DNA of 64,000 nt from Streptomyces termitum (GCF_014650175.1 NZ_BMUL01000004.1:310001-374000); one strand, 5' to 3'; positions 8,500-16,734 are shown, counted from the first letter of the stretch. Notes: generated by a model not told the origin, from the letters alone. Made by a program: numbers and translations.

Positions 8500-8528
8500 T
8501 TGACATACCGGCGGTATGTCATTAGGTT
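8500..8528 (+). promoter_or_regulatory. Consensus-like promoter for the 108-aa gene
   Basis: TTGACA at 8500-8505 is followed, after exactly 17 bases, by TAGGTT at 8523-8528. This is unusually close to the housekeeping sigma consensus for such GC-rich DNA. It points at the small gene starting at 8567. The spacer is almost entirely occupied by a palindrome, so the promoter is likely repressible. Confidence 0.65.
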
Positions 8529-8550
8529 CATTTGGCATACCGTTGGTACG
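8502..8550. promoter_or_regulatory. Tandem palindromic operator over the promoter
   Basis: GACATACC and GGTATGTC (8502-8509 and 8513-8520) form a perfect 8-bp inverted repeat around GGC. A second, one-mismatch copy, CATACC-gtt-GGTACG, lies at 8536-8550. Their centres are 32 bases apart, about three helical turns. The pair covers the -35 to +1 region. The symmetry resembles TetR-family sites. The tetR gene at 9578-10168 is the nearest candidate, but no copy was found in its own upstream region. Confidence 0.6.
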
Positions 8551-8566
8551 TGAGCGGAGCCGTCCC

Positions 8567-8893
8567 ATGCTGACCAGCTTCTGTCCGGTGATCCGCACCT
8601 CCCGCATGGACGCCTCCCGTGCCTTCTGCGGCAGACCGCTCGACCTCGCCGCCACCCGGACGACCCCGTGGCGCACCGCCCTCGGCCGCCCCGTGCTCAC
8701 GCTCCTCGACCACACCCACCCCGTCCTGCCCGCCGCCCCGCACGGCGCGGTGCGCGCGGTCCGGCTCACCCCCGCCGTCGGCGACGGGCCGGAGACGGGG
8801 GAGCGGCTCGCGGCGCACAGAGTCGTCGGCCACCCGGACCGGCGGGGGACCGCCGGGCCGTCCGGCCGCGCGGAACCGGCCCCGGGGCCGTGA
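8567..8893 (+). CDS. Hypothetical 108-aa protein with its own regulated promoter
   Basis: I do not recognise the family. The product has 108 residues, starting MLTSFCPVIRTSRMDAS. Third codon positions are almost all G or C throughout, which argues that it is truly coding. ATG 8567 has GGAG seven bases upstream (8556-8559). There is no signal peptide, membrane segment or Cys pair; the C-terminal quarter is rich in Arg, Gly and Pro and is probably disordered. It sits directly behind a strong promoter overlapped by a palindromic operator. It is followed 48 bases later by the Cys-repeat protein, with which it could be co-transcribed. Confidence 0.6.
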   Translation: MLTSFCPVIRTSRMDASRAFCGRPLDLAATRTTPWRTALGRPVLTLLDHTHPVLPAAPHGAVRAVRLTPAVGDGPETGERLAAHRVVGHPDRRGTAGPSGRAEPAPGP

Positions 8894-8941
8894 CCACGAG
8901 GTCGCGGCCCCGGGATTCCGACCACGAGGGGGAGACGAGCC

Positions 8942-9526
8942 GTGTCCAGAAGAATCGATCCCGACGCGGCGGCCGCCGTCATGCGCGCCGCCGGACTCGA
9001 ACCGCTGGAGCCCTACCCCGGCTGGAGCGCCGCCTGGGCCTGCCGCTGCCTCAAGAGCGCGCACCGGATAGCGCCCACCTACGGCTCCGTCCGCTCCGGC
9101 GCCACCTCCGGGTGCCGCCGCTGCGGACGGGCCGCGGCCGCCGCCCGGAAGCTCGCCGCCGGAAGCGAACGGGCCGAGGCGGACATGCGCGGCGCCGGCT
9201 TCCAGCCCCTGGAGCCCTACCCCGGCGCCGCGGCCCGCTGGCGCTGCCGCCACCTGGCCTGCGGACGGGTGGTCCACCCCCGGCTGTTCAGCGTCCGCGC
9301 CGGAAGCGGCTGCCTGGCCTGCGCGGGCCGGGCCCCCGTCGACGCGGCGGTCGCCGAGGCGGAGCTCCGCGCCGCCGGCATGCTCCCCCTCGTCCCCTTC
9401 CCCGGCCGGGTCCGCACCCCCTGGCCGAGCCGCTGCACCCGCTGCGGCCGGACCGGCGCCCCCAGCCTCAACAACATCCGCCGGGGCCAGGGCGCCTGCG
9501 TCCCCTGCGCCTGGCCCGCCCGCTGA
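8942..9526 (+). CDS. Triple-repeat Cys-rich (zinc-ribbon-like) protein
   Basis: The 194-residue protein starts at GTG 8942 after a GGGGGAGA site. It consists of three homologous units of about 47-49 residues (13-61, 81-127, 141-189). Each begins with an acidic or aliphatic helix ending RAAG or RGAG, then PLEPYPG or PLVPFPG, then a C-x(1-5)-C pair, an S or N turn and a closing C-x2-C. The cysteine pairs suggest that each unit binds one zinc. In unit 1 the first pair is CRC, and in unit 3 it is CTRC. Such treble-clef or ribbon repeats are found in actinobacterial and phage proteins that bind nucleic acids, but no function is assigned. It may be co-transcribed with the 108-aa gene upstream. Confidence 0.7.
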   Translation: MSRRIDPDAAAAVMRAAGLEPLEPYPGWSAAWACRCLKSAHRIAPTYGSVRSGATSGCRRCGRAAAAARKLAAGSERAEADMRGAGFQPLEPYPGAAARWRCRHLACGRVVHPRLFSVRAGSGCLACAGRAPVDAAVAEAELRAAGMLPLVPFPGRVRTPWPSRCTRCGRTGAPSLNNIRRGQGACVPCAWPAR

Positions 9527-9577
9527 CCCCGCCCCGCAGAACCCGCCCCGGAGGTCGTACGGCCCCGGTCCCGGCCG

Positions 9578-10168
9578 TCAGGGGGTGCGCAGGGCGCTCA
9601 GGACGCGGGTCAGGGCCCGGCGGGTGTCCTCCAGGGCGGTGGGGTCCTCCGCGTCCGTCAGCCACAGGGCCGCCTCGTTCATGGCACCGGAGAGCAGGTG
9701 CGTCAGCGGGGCCACGGGCTGCGGGGGAATGGTGCCCTCCTCGATCAGCGCGGCGAGCGCCTGGGCGAGGTGGCGGCCCGAGGTGGCCTCGGTCAGCTCC
9801 CGCCAGTTCCGCCAGCCGAGCACCGCCGGGCCGTCCACCAGCAGGACGCGCTGCACCGACGGGTCGGTGGTGGCGGTCAGGAACGCCTGGCAGCCCTCGG
9901 AGAGCTGCTCCCAGGCGTCCTCCCGGGCGTCCGCCGTCGCCGCGACCCGGGCCGCGACCTCCTGCTGCACCTGCGTCAGCACCGCGCGGAACAGCTCGGC
10001 CTTGCTGTCGAAGTGGTGGTACAGGGCCCCTTTGGTGACCCCCGCCGCCCGGACGATCTCCGACAGGTGGACGGAGCCGTACCCCAGGGTGGCGAAGAGG
10101 CGCCGGCTCTCCCGCAGCAGGGTCTGCCGCGTCTGCTCGCGCTGCTGCGCCCGGACCCCGTTGCTCAT
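9578..10168 (-). CDS. TetR/AcrR family transcriptional regulator
   Basis: From ATG 10168 the product has 196 residues. The frame remains open to 10318 but that extension is Arg/Gly-rich and has no good site. The helix-turn-helix lies at about residues 10-55 (LFATLGYGSVHLSEIVRAAG then VTKGALYHHFDSKAELF), which is textbook TetR. The C-terminal domain (VQRVLLVDGPAVLGW...) is of the type common in small-molecule efflux regulators. It converges on the Cys-repeat gene. It is a candidate regulator of the palindrome-covered promoter at 8500, about 1.1 kb from its 3' end, but this is only an inference. Confidence 0.88.
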   Translation of the reverse strand: MSNGVRAQQREQTRQTLLRESRRLFATLGYGSVHLSEIVRAAGVTKGALYHHFDSKAELFRAVLTQVQQEVAARVAATADAREDAWEQLSEGCQAFLTATTDPSVQRVLLVDGPAVLGWRNWRELTEATSGRHLAQALAALIEEGTIPPQPVAPLTHLLSGAMNEAALWLTDAEDPTALEDTRRALTRVLSALRTP

Positions 10169-10852
10169 CGCGCCGCCCCCCGCCTCCGGCCTGCCGAAAC
10201 CCTTCGCACACGGTACTTCGTCAGGTCGCGGAGGGGCGACCCGCGCGCCCCGGCGTTCCCGCCCGCCCCGGCCGCCGCGCCGGACCCCGGCCCGTCCGCC
10301 GCCCGGAACGCCGGTCACCCAGCGTCACCGCACGTCAGCGGGCCCGTACCGGCCTCCGGACCCCCTCCGGGCCCCGCCGGACGGGCCGCGCGGGGGCGCC
10401 GGGACCCCGCGCGCGCCCGGTGACGATAGGGGGTGCGGCGGCCGGAACGCACACCTCCGGGGAATTCCGGCGGGAAACGCCCCGAAGACGATTCCCGCAG
10501 CGGAGCGGGGCGAAGTGGCCTGCTCGTCCACGTTCGTTCGGTTCCGCTACCGACAACTCCACGCCAACACGACGACTTTCGGACAAGCCTTGTCGATCAA
10601 CCGTGCGGAGGGTGATCCCGTACTCCCCAGCTCTGCCGGTAAGTTTGCCAACTGGGCGCCGCCCCCCGACGGTTGACGACTACAGTGTGTGGTCGGTGAT
10701 CATCGGTAGGCTCATCACATCCGCCGTCCCCGTCCACCCCCCACCCTCCCCGCTCCACCCCTCCGCACGAACTCCCCGCACACCTCCCCAAGCCCCCGAG
10801 TACCCCCAGCACCCTCAGTACGCCGATCTCCGGGCACGTACCAAGGACACCC
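10169..10852. other. Intergenic region upstream of the conservon
   Basis: No gene is supported in these 684 bases between the divergent tetR and cvnA. A TTGACG hexamer at 10673 with TACAGT at 10681 is too close to pair as -35 and -10, so I cannot place the promoter confidently. The 100 bases before cvnA are C-rich and unstructured. AAGGA at 10843-10847 is the cvnA ribosome binding site. Confidence 0.4.
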
Positions 10853-12739
10853 ATGTCACAACTTCGCGCACCCGAGTCGCGGTCCGACCGCCGCGAGGGC
10901 GGGCGGCACGGCCGTTCGGGTCCCCGCGCCACCGGCGCCTCCTCCCCGGCCCTCTCCGCCGAGGCCCGCATCCGGCCCCAGCTGCTGCGCACCTCGGTCC
11001 TCCCCGCCGTCGCGGTGGCCCTCGGCGGCGCGGCCGCCGTCCTCTTCACCGTCCGCTCCACCGGCGCCGACCTCACCCCCGGCCTCTGGACCGCGCTCGC
11101 CGGCGCCGCCGCGCTCACCGTCGCCTCCGTGACCGCCGCCGCGCTCGGCGCCGACCGCGCCGCCCGCGCCGTCCTCGACCGGGCCGGCGCCCTGCGCCGC
11201 GAGGCCGCCCGGAGCCAGGACGAACTGCGCACCCTCGTCGAGCAGTTGCGCAAGGGCGAGGAGCTGCCGCCCCGGCCCGTGCCGACCCCCGGCCCCGCCG
11301 GTGACGAGTTCGACCGGCTCGGCACCGAGCTGACCCGCTCCCACGAGGCCGCCGTCGCCGCCGTGGTCCAGGCGTCCCGCCTCTCCAGCAGCGTCGGCAA
11401 CGAGCAGAAGGTCGAGGTCTTCGTGAACCTCGCCCGACGGCTCCAGTCCCTCGTCCACCGCGAGATCCAGCTCCTCGACGAGCTGGAGAACGAGGTCGAG
11501 GACCCCGAGCTGCTCAAGGGCCTCTTCCACATCGACCACCTGGCCACCCGCATCCGCCGGCACGCCGAGAACCTCGCCGTCCTCGGCGGCGCCATCTCCC
11601 GCCGCCAGTGGTCCAGCCCGGTCACCATGACCGAGGTCCTCCGCTCCTCGATCGCCGAGGTCGAGCAGTACCCCCGGGTCAAGCTCGTCCCCCCGATCGA
11701 CGGCACCCTGCGCGGCCACGCCGTCGCCGACGTCATCCACCTGCTCGCCGAACTCGTCGAGAACGCCACCGTGTTCTCCGCGCCGCACACCACCGTGCTG
11801 CTGCGCGCCCAGTACGTCACCGCCGGCCTCGCCATCGAGGTCGAGGACCGGGGCCTCGGCATGCCCTCCGCCGAGCAGGCCAGGATGAACGCCCTGCTCG
11901 CCGACCCCGACCAGGTCAACGTCGCCCACCTGCTCCAGGACGGCCGCATCGGCCTCTTCGTGGTCTCCGCGCTGGCCCGCCGCCACGGCATCGCCGTCCG
12001 CCTCCAGTCGAACATCTACGGCGGCGTGCAGGCCGTCCTCGTCCTCCCGCAGGGCCTCCTCGGCACCGACCCGGAGGGCCTCGCCCCGCACGAACGCCCG
12101 CAGACCGGAGCCGTACCGGCGGGCCCCGGACAGCCCGGCACCGCACCGGCCGGGGCCGTACCGACCGGCACCGCGCAGCCCGGAGCCGTACCGGCCGGGA
12201 CCCCGCAGACCGGGGCCGCCCCGCTCCCGCCCCAGCGGCCGCACTCCGCCCCGCTCCCGTCGGCCGAGCCGGCCGGGACCCGGGCCCAGGCCCCCGCGCC
12301 CGCACCGGCCGCCCGGGCCATCCCGGCGCAGCCCGTACCGCAGGCACCGGCCCCGCACGCCCCGGCCCCCGGCGGGTACGCCCCGCAGCCCCTCGCCGGG
12401 CACCCCGGCGAGCGGCAGGCGCCGAACCCCTTCGTGCCCGCCGCCCCGGCCCCCGGCCACCCCGCCGCCGGCCCGCAGGGCTTCGGCTCCCCGGCCCCGG
12501 CCCGTACGGCCCCGCCCGCCCCCCGCGCGCGGCCGAACGACCGGCCCGACCTGCCCAAGCGGCGCGCCCAGGAGCACCTCGTCCCCCAGCTGCGCGACGA
12601 ACCGCAGGCCCGCCACACCGAGGAACACGCCCTGCACGACCCCGGCCTGATGGCCGCGTTCCAGCGTGGGATCGGCCTCGCCGAATCCCAGCCCACCCCC
12701 CAGGAGTCGCTGCGCCTCGGCGACGCGCACAAGGAGTAG
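10853..12739 (+). CDS. cvnA: Conservon sensor ATPase, CvnA-type histidine-kinase-like protein
   Basis: The product has 628 residues. Two transmembrane helices lie at about 49-70 and 76-100 with only a short loop between them, so this copy lacks the large extracellular nitrate/nitrite-sensing domain that many CvnA proteins have. A helical region leads to a HATPase_c domain with an N-box (LLAELVENATVFS), G1 (EDRGLGM) and G2 (GRIGLFVVSALARRHGI). No phosphorylatable H-box is evident. Residues about 405-560 are a Pro/Ala/Gly-rich tail with imperfect PAG-PQTGA repeats. It is the first gene of cvnABCD. In Streptomyces such conservons form membrane-associated complexes, resembling a G-protein-coupled system, that affect development and antibiotic production. 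Confidence 0.9.
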   Translation: MSQLRAPESRSDRREGGRHGRSGPRATGASSPALSAEARIRPQLLRTSVLPAVAVALGGAAAVLFTVRSTGADLTPGLWTALAGAAALTVASVTAAALGADRAARAVLDRAGALRREAARSQDELRTLVEQLRKGEELPPRPVPTPGPAGDEFDRLGTELTRSHEAAVAAVVQASRLSSSVGNEQKVEVFVNLARRLQSLVHREIQLLDELENEVEDPELLKGLFHIDHLATRIRRHAENLAVLGGAISRRQWSSPVTMTEVLRSSIAEVEQYPRVKLVPPIDGTLRGHAVADVIHLLAELVENATVFSAPHTTVLLRAQYVTAGLAIEVEDRGLGMPSAEQARMNALLADPDQVNVAHLLQDGRIGLFVVSALARRHGIAVRLQSNIYGGVQAVLVLPQGLLGTDPEGLAPHERPQTGAVPAGPGQPGTAPAGAVPTGTAQPGAVPAGTPQTGAAPLPPQRPHSAPLPSAEPAGTRAQAPAPAPAARAIPAQPVPQAPAPHAPAPGGYAPQPLAGHPGERQAPNPFVPAAPAPGHPAAGPQGFGSPAPARTAPPAPRARPNDRPDLPKRRAQEHLVPQLRDEPQARHTEEHALHDPGLMAAFQRGIGLAESQPTPQESLRLGDAHKE

Positions 12740-12746
12740 ATACACG

Positions 12747-13178
12747 ATGGCGAGCAATGCGCCGAGCGGCCATTCCTCGGATCTGGACTGGCTGCTGAGC
12801 GGTCTGGTGCAGCGGGTCCCGTACACCCGCAGCGCGGTCCTGCTCTCCTCCGACGGTCTGGTGAAATCCGTCCACGGGCTCGACCCCGACGCCGCCGACC
12901 ACATGGCGGCCCTCGCCTCCGGGCTCTACTCGCTCGGCCGCAGCGCGGGCGTCCGCTTCGGCGACGGCGGTGAGGTCCGGCAGGTCGTCGTGGAGCTCGA
13001 CTCCACCCTCCTCTTCGTCTCCACCGCGGGCTCCGGCACCTGCCTCGCCGTCCTCGCGGGCCGGGAGGCGGACGCCGCCGTCCTCGGCTACGAGATGGCG
13101 ATGCTGGTCAAGAGCGTCCGCCCGTACCTGGTGACGCCCGCCCGGCAGACGGCGGTGACGGGCGGCGTCGGGCAGTGA
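12747..13178 (+). CDS. cvnB: Roadblock/LC7 domain protein (CvnB)
   Basis: This 143-residue protein is a single roadblock/LC7 domain: LDWLLSGLVQRVPYTRSAVLLSSDGLVKS followed by the ADHMAALASGLYSLGR helix. Roadblock proteins act as GTPase partners. ATG 12747 has AAGGAG at 12731-12736, seven bases after the end of cvnA. Its stop overlaps the GTG of cvnC. In characterised conservons CvnB binds the GTPase CvnD and is thought to be part of the signalling complex. Confidence 0.93.
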   Translation: MASNAPSGHSSDLDWLLSGLVQRVPYTRSAVLLSSDGLVKSVHGLDPDAADHMAALASGLYSLGRSAGVRFGDGGEVRQVVVELDSTLLFVSTAGSGTCLAVLAGREADAAVLGYEMAMLVKSVRPYLVTPARQTAVTGGVGQ

Positions 13179-13549
13179 ACGCCTCCCCCCAGGACGGGCC
13201 CTGGCTCGACGACGCGGCCGGCCGGCTGATACGCCCGTACACCGTGAGCGGTGGCCGGACCAAGCCCACCACCGCGCTCGACCTGCTCTCCATGGTGCGG
13301 GCGACCGGATCCGGCCTCCAGCCCCACATGGGGCCCGAGCACGGCCTGGCCCTCCGGCTGTGCGCGGGCCCCACCTCGGTGGCCGAGATAGCGGCCCACT
13401 TACGCCTGCCGGCCGTCGTCACCAAGGTCCTCCTCTCCGACCTCGTGGACTGCGGGGCGCTGACGGCCCGCGCCCCCCGCTTCCACACCAACCCATCCGA
13501 CCGTTCCTTGCTGGAGGCAGTGCTCGATGGCCTACGACAGCGGCTCTGA
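13175..13549 (+). CDS. cvnC: DUF742 protein (CvnC)
   Basis: The 124-residue DUF742 protein contains the conserved RLIRPYTVSGGRTKPTTALDLLSMV stretch near residues 15-40 and a winged-helix-like half, TSVAEIAAHLRLPAVVTKVLLSDL. It starts at GTG 13175, overlapping the cvnB stop by four bases. Its 3' end overlaps cvnD by 23 bases. This tight packing is typical of conservons and implies translational coupling. The biochemical role of DUF742 is unknown. Confidence 0.93.
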   Translation: MNASPQDGPWLDDAAGRLIRPYTVSGGRTKPTTALDLLSMVRATGSGLQPHMGPEHGLALRLCAGPTSVAEIAAHLRLPAVVTKVLLSDLVDCGALTARAPRFHTNPSDRSLLEAVLDGLRQRL

Positions 13550-14165
13550 GCGCCACGACCCCGAACGCCACGACGGCTTCCCCGCCGAAGCCTTCCCCAC
13601 CGCGCTGAAGATCCTGGTGGCGGGCGGCTTCGGCGCCGGCAAGACCACCTTCGTCGGCGCGGTCAGCGAGATCGAACCGCTCAGCACGGAAGAACTGCTG
13701 ACCTCGGTCAGCGCGGCCACCGACAGCCTGGAGGGCGTGGAGAGCAAGACCACGACCACCGTGGCCATGGACTTCGGCCGGATCACCCTCGACGCCCGCA
13801 ACGTCCTCTACCTCTTCGGCACCCCCGGCCAGGAGCGGTTCTGGTTCATGTGGGACGAGCTCTCCGAGGGAGCGCTCGGCGCGATCGTCCTCGTCGACAC
13901 CCGGCGGCTCCAGGACTGCTTCTCCGCCGTCGACTTCTTCGAACGCCGGGGCATCCGCTTCGTCGTCGCCGTCAACGAGTTCGACGGCGCCTTCCGCTAC
14001 GAGCCGGACGAGATCAGGGCCGCGCTCGACCTCAGGTCCGACGTGCCGGTGGTCCTGTGCGACGCCCGGATCTCCAGCTCCGGCATCAGCACCCTCCTCA
14101 CCCTCGTCCAGCACCTCCTCAACTCGACCCCGGCCAGCGCGCCGAGCTTCGGAGTCACGCCATGA
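13527..14165 (+). CDS. cvnD: Small Ras-like GTPase (CvnD, ATP/GTP-binding protein)
   Basis: The 212-residue protein carries a P-loop GGFGAGKTT (33-41), a TTTTVAMDFG switch region, the G3-like GTPGQERF (98-105) and a NEFD at 150-153 in place of the usual NKxD. These features are standard for CvnD GTPases, which hydrolyse GTP slowly and interact with CvnB. The 3' end overlaps the following GAF gene by four bases (ATGA). It is probably cytoplasmic at the membrane with CvnA. Confidence 0.93.
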   Translation: MAYDSGSERHDPERHDGFPAEAFPTALKILVAGGFGAGKTTFVGAVSEIEPLSTEELLTSVSAATDSLEGVESKTTTTVAMDFGRITLDARNVLYLFGTPGQERFWFMWDELSEGALGAIVLVDTRRLQDCFSAVDFFERRGIRFVVAVNEFDGAFRYEPDEIRAALDLRSDVPVVLCDARISSSGISTLLTLVQHLLNSTPASAPSFGVTP

Positions 14166-14734
14166 CCTACGACCCGACCGGTCACCTCCTCCTCACCCCC
14201 GTCGACAAGGAGGCGCCGGCCCGGGTCCGGCGGCTGCGCGAACTCGGTCTCGGCGAGCGCCCGGAGCCCGCCTTCGACGAGTTCGCCCACCGGCTCGCCG
14301 ACGTCACCGGAGCCCCGTACTCGATGGTCAACTTCATCGACGAGAACCGGCAGTTCTTCGCCGGTCTGCACACCCCGGGCGGCTCGCACTCCGGCACCGA
14401 CCTGGGCGCCGCGGCCGCCGGGGCGGGCGGCGTCGGCCGCTTCATGGCCCGCGACCACGGCTACTGCCCGCACGTGGTGGTCCGCCGCAAGGCCCTCGTC
14501 CTGGAGGACGTCTGCGACTACCCGCGCTTCGCGGGCAACCCGGTCGTCGACGAGATCGGCATCCGCTCCTACATGGGCGCGCCGCTGATCGACCGCACCG
14601 GCGTGGCGCTCGGCACGATCTGCGTGGTCGACACCGACGTCCGCCCGTGGGGCCGCTCCGGCCTGGAGACCATCAAGGCGATGGCGGCCGAACTGGTCGA
14701 GCAGATCCACCGCCGCGAGGACGCCGGCTTCTGA
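14162..14734 (+). CDS. GAF domain protein, fifth gene of the conservon
   Basis: The 190-residue protein is one GAF domain: YSMVNFIDENRQFFAGLHTPG, then DHGYCPHVVVRRKALVLEDVCDYPRF, ending MGAPLIDRTGVALGTICVVDTD. It has the DxxxxP and C-x-H elements found in actinobacterial GAF sensors. It overlaps cvnD by four bases and is therefore the last gene of the operon, where other conservons often carry a cytochrome P450. It could supply the small-molecule or redox input missing from the short CvnA (inference). A strong hairpin follows. Confidence 0.88.
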   Translation: MTYDPTGHLLLTPVDKEAPARVRRLRELGLGERPEPAFDEFAHRLADVTGAPYSMVNFIDENRQFFAGLHTPGGSHSGTDLGAAAAGAGGVGRFMARDHGYCPHVVVRRKALVLEDVCDYPRFAGNPVVDEIGIRSYMGAPLIDRTGVALGTICVVDTDVRPWGRSGLETIKAMAAELVEQIHRREDAGF

Positions 14735-14762
14735 CCGCCGCCCTCCCCGCCGGCACACGGCG

Positions 14763-14812
14763 CGCACGCCCGGGGCCCGTACGGCACGCACCGTACGGGC
14801 CCCGGGCGTGCG
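14763..14812. terminator. Strong hairpin terminator between cvn operon and ACAD gene
   Basis: Two perfectly complementary 22-base arms (14763-14784 and 14791-14812) flank a 6-base loop. The GC-rich stem lies 28 bases after the GAF gene and before the convergent acyl-CoA dehydrogenase gene, so it probably acts in both directions. There is no T-tract, as is common in Streptomyces. Confidence 0.85.
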
Positions 14813-14954
14813 TGTGCCGGTACCGCCCCGGGCATGCGTGTGCCGTACGGACTCCGGGAGCACCCGGGGAGGGATCGCCGGACGTCGTACGGGGCCCTCA
14901 GGGGGCGCGCCCGGGAGGCGTGCGGGGCGTTACGGCCCCGGGCGCGGCGTTCCG

Positions 14955-16163
14955 TCAGGCGTGGAGGGGTTCGAGCTCCGGGGTGCGGACCAGGTCGGAG
15001 AGCCGCTCCGACCAGCTGCCCTTGTCCTGGCCGAGGGCGACCTCGCCCAGCCGGAGGAGCTGGACGTCGGAGGTGCCGGCCGGGGCGAAGATGTGGTGCG
15101 CGTCCCGGAGGTAGCGCTCGATGGGCCGGTCGGTGTAGAGCCCGGCGGCGGCGTGGATCTCCATCGCGTTGCGGCCCGAGTCGATGGCCGACTCGACGTT
15201 CACCAGCTTCGCGTTCATCAGCTCGGTGTCGCAGGAGAGGCCCTGGTCGAGCAGGTGGACCGCGTGGTACGCGGCGAGCCGGGCGGTCATCAGCCGCGAC
15301 TGCATCTGGCCCAGCTTGAGCTTCACCGTCGGCAGCTCGGAGAGCGGCGCGCCGTAGCGGACGCGCTCGCTGGCGAAGCGGGTGGTCTCGTCCAGGATCG
15401 CCTGGTGGATGCCGAGCGAGACGGCGGTGAGGTTGGCCCGCCCGTAGAGCACGCTGGAGGAGTACGCGACGGCCAGGCCGTCGCCCTCGTCGCCCAGCCG
15501 GTTGGCGGCCGGCACCCGGCAGTCCTCGAAGATCAGCTCGCCGAAGCTGAAGCCGTGCAGACCCATGGCGGGCTGCTGCGGGCCGAGGCGGAAGCCGGGC
15601 CGGTCGGACTCGACCAGGAAGGCGGTCAGCCCCTTCGACCCCGGCCCGGTCCGCACCACGACGCCGTGCAGGTCGCCGACGTGGCTGTTGCCGACGTAGA
15701 CCTTGCTGCCGTTGAGGATGTAGTCGTCGCCGTCCCGGACGGCGCTCGCCGTCATCCCGAGGACGTGCCCGCCGGACTCCGGCTCGGTCACGGCGATCGT
15801 CGGCAGGCACTCGCCGGAGGCGACCCGCGGCAGCCAGGTCTTGCGCTGCTCGTCGCTGCCGAAGTGGACGATCTTGGCGGTGCCGAGCTGGGACGCCTGG
15901 ACCATGGCCCCCATGGCGCCGCTGACCCGGGACAGCTCCTCGATGATGATCGTCTTGGCCAGGTGGCCGGCGCCCATCCCGCCGTACTCGGGACTGATCG
16001 TCGCTCCCAGCCAGCCCTGCGCGGTGATCAGCCGGGACAGCTCGTGGTGCACCGTCCGCGAGGCTTCCATCTCGGGTATGCGGGGCCGGACCTCGCGCTC
16101 GGCGAAGTCGCGCACGGTCTCCCGGAGCCGATGATGGAGCCGACTGCTGAAATAGCTGTTCAC
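14955..16163 (-). CDS. Acyl-CoA dehydrogenase-like flavoprotein
   Basis: The start is GTG 16163, preceded by GGGAGGGA, giving 402 residues beginning MNSYFSSRLHHRLRE. The ACAD fold is complete: an N-terminal helical domain, the FAD-binding strand LPTIAVTEPESGG near 130, and a C-terminal helical domain with RYGAPLSELPTVKLKLGQM and AGLYTDRPIERYLRDA. The catalytic glutamate of MCAD-type enzymes (YEGTS) is replaced (FAPAGTS), and the alternative glutamate site of isovaleryl-CoA-type enzymes reads YGR. It may therefore be a non-canonical ACAD, for example an oxidase or oxygenase-like member, or use another base. It appears monocistronic. Confidence 0.82.
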   Translation of the reverse strand: MNSYFSSRLHHRLRETVRDFAEREVRPRIPEMEASRTVHHELSRLITAQGWLGATISPEYGGMGAGHLAKTIIIEELSRVSGAMGAMVQASQLGTAKIVHFGSDEQRKTWLPRVASGECLPTIAVTEPESGGHVLGMTASAVRDGDDYILNGSKVYVGNSHVGDLHGVVVRTGPGSKGLTAFLVESDRPGFRLGPQQPAMGLHGFSFGELIFEDCRVPAANRLGDEGDGLAVAYSSSVLYGRANLTAVSLGIHQAILDETTRFASERVRYGAPLSELPTVKLKLGQMQSRLMTARLAAYHAVHLLDQGLSCDTELMNAKLVNVESAIDSGRNAMEIHAAAGLYTDRPIERYLRDAHHIFAPAGTSDVQLLRLGEVALGQDKGSWSERLSDLVRTPELEPLHA

Positions 16164-16604
16164 AACGGGTCCCTCCCTGCGAATCGCCTGCCCGGCGGGG
16201 TCCGGGCAGGTGGTACATCGGCAGTGGTCCCGTCCCGAACAGGCCGACCACTTCATGGTGTTGATCTTTCCGAGATGGATCAATATCGACTCAGTGTTTG
16301 TCTGAAACAGGCGGTGTTGACGATCACTTCCGACTATGTTTCGCCCGGCCCGTCCCTGCTCACCCCCTTTCCCGCCACCTCCCGGCCGTCTCATCCCCGC
16401 ATATGCCGGTGGCGAGAAATGTTCGGGCATACGGTGACGAGCCCCCACAGAAGCCACCTCATGAGCCCCACCGCGCGCAGACGAGCGCGAGCCGGGCGCA
16501 CGCGCCCGGCGTGACGCCGGGAAAGCGGTTCGTGACCACCCGCGGAAGTGAGGTACAGTTCTCTTGCACGCACGGCCAGGGGAAACCCCAGGTCAGACGG
16601 GCAC
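16164..16604. other. Intergenic region between the ACAD gene and tRNA-Pro
   Basis: No gene is supported here. Near the ACAD start, TTGATC and GATCAA (about 16261-16282) form a short inverted repeat in an A/T-richer patch that may carry the ACAD promoter or operator. The bases just before the tRNA presumably contain its promoter (TTCTCTTGCACGC around 16559), which I cannot define exactly. Confidence 0.35.
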
Positions 16605-16678
<74 letters not shown>

Positions 16679-16696
16679 CTCGTGAGAGTCGTAGAT

Positions 16697-16734
16697 CGAG
16701 GGGTCGTTTCAGGGAGATCTGAAACGACCCCTCG
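16697..16734 (+). terminator. tRNA-Pro transcription terminator
   Basis: Arms of 16 bases (16697-16712 and 16719-16734) pair perfectly around GGAGAT, followed by TCGTTT. The hairpin lies 18 bases after the tRNA. Confidence 0.85.

Noticed and set aside
10673..10686. TTGACG and TACAGT as a cvn operon promoter
   Set aside because: The two hexamers are only two bases apart and cannot serve as -35 and -10 of one promoter.
10856..12904. A 682-codon minus-strand frame opposite cvnA
   Set aside because: It is antisense to a gene with clear HATPase motifs, and its translation is Gly/Arg-rich without any domain.
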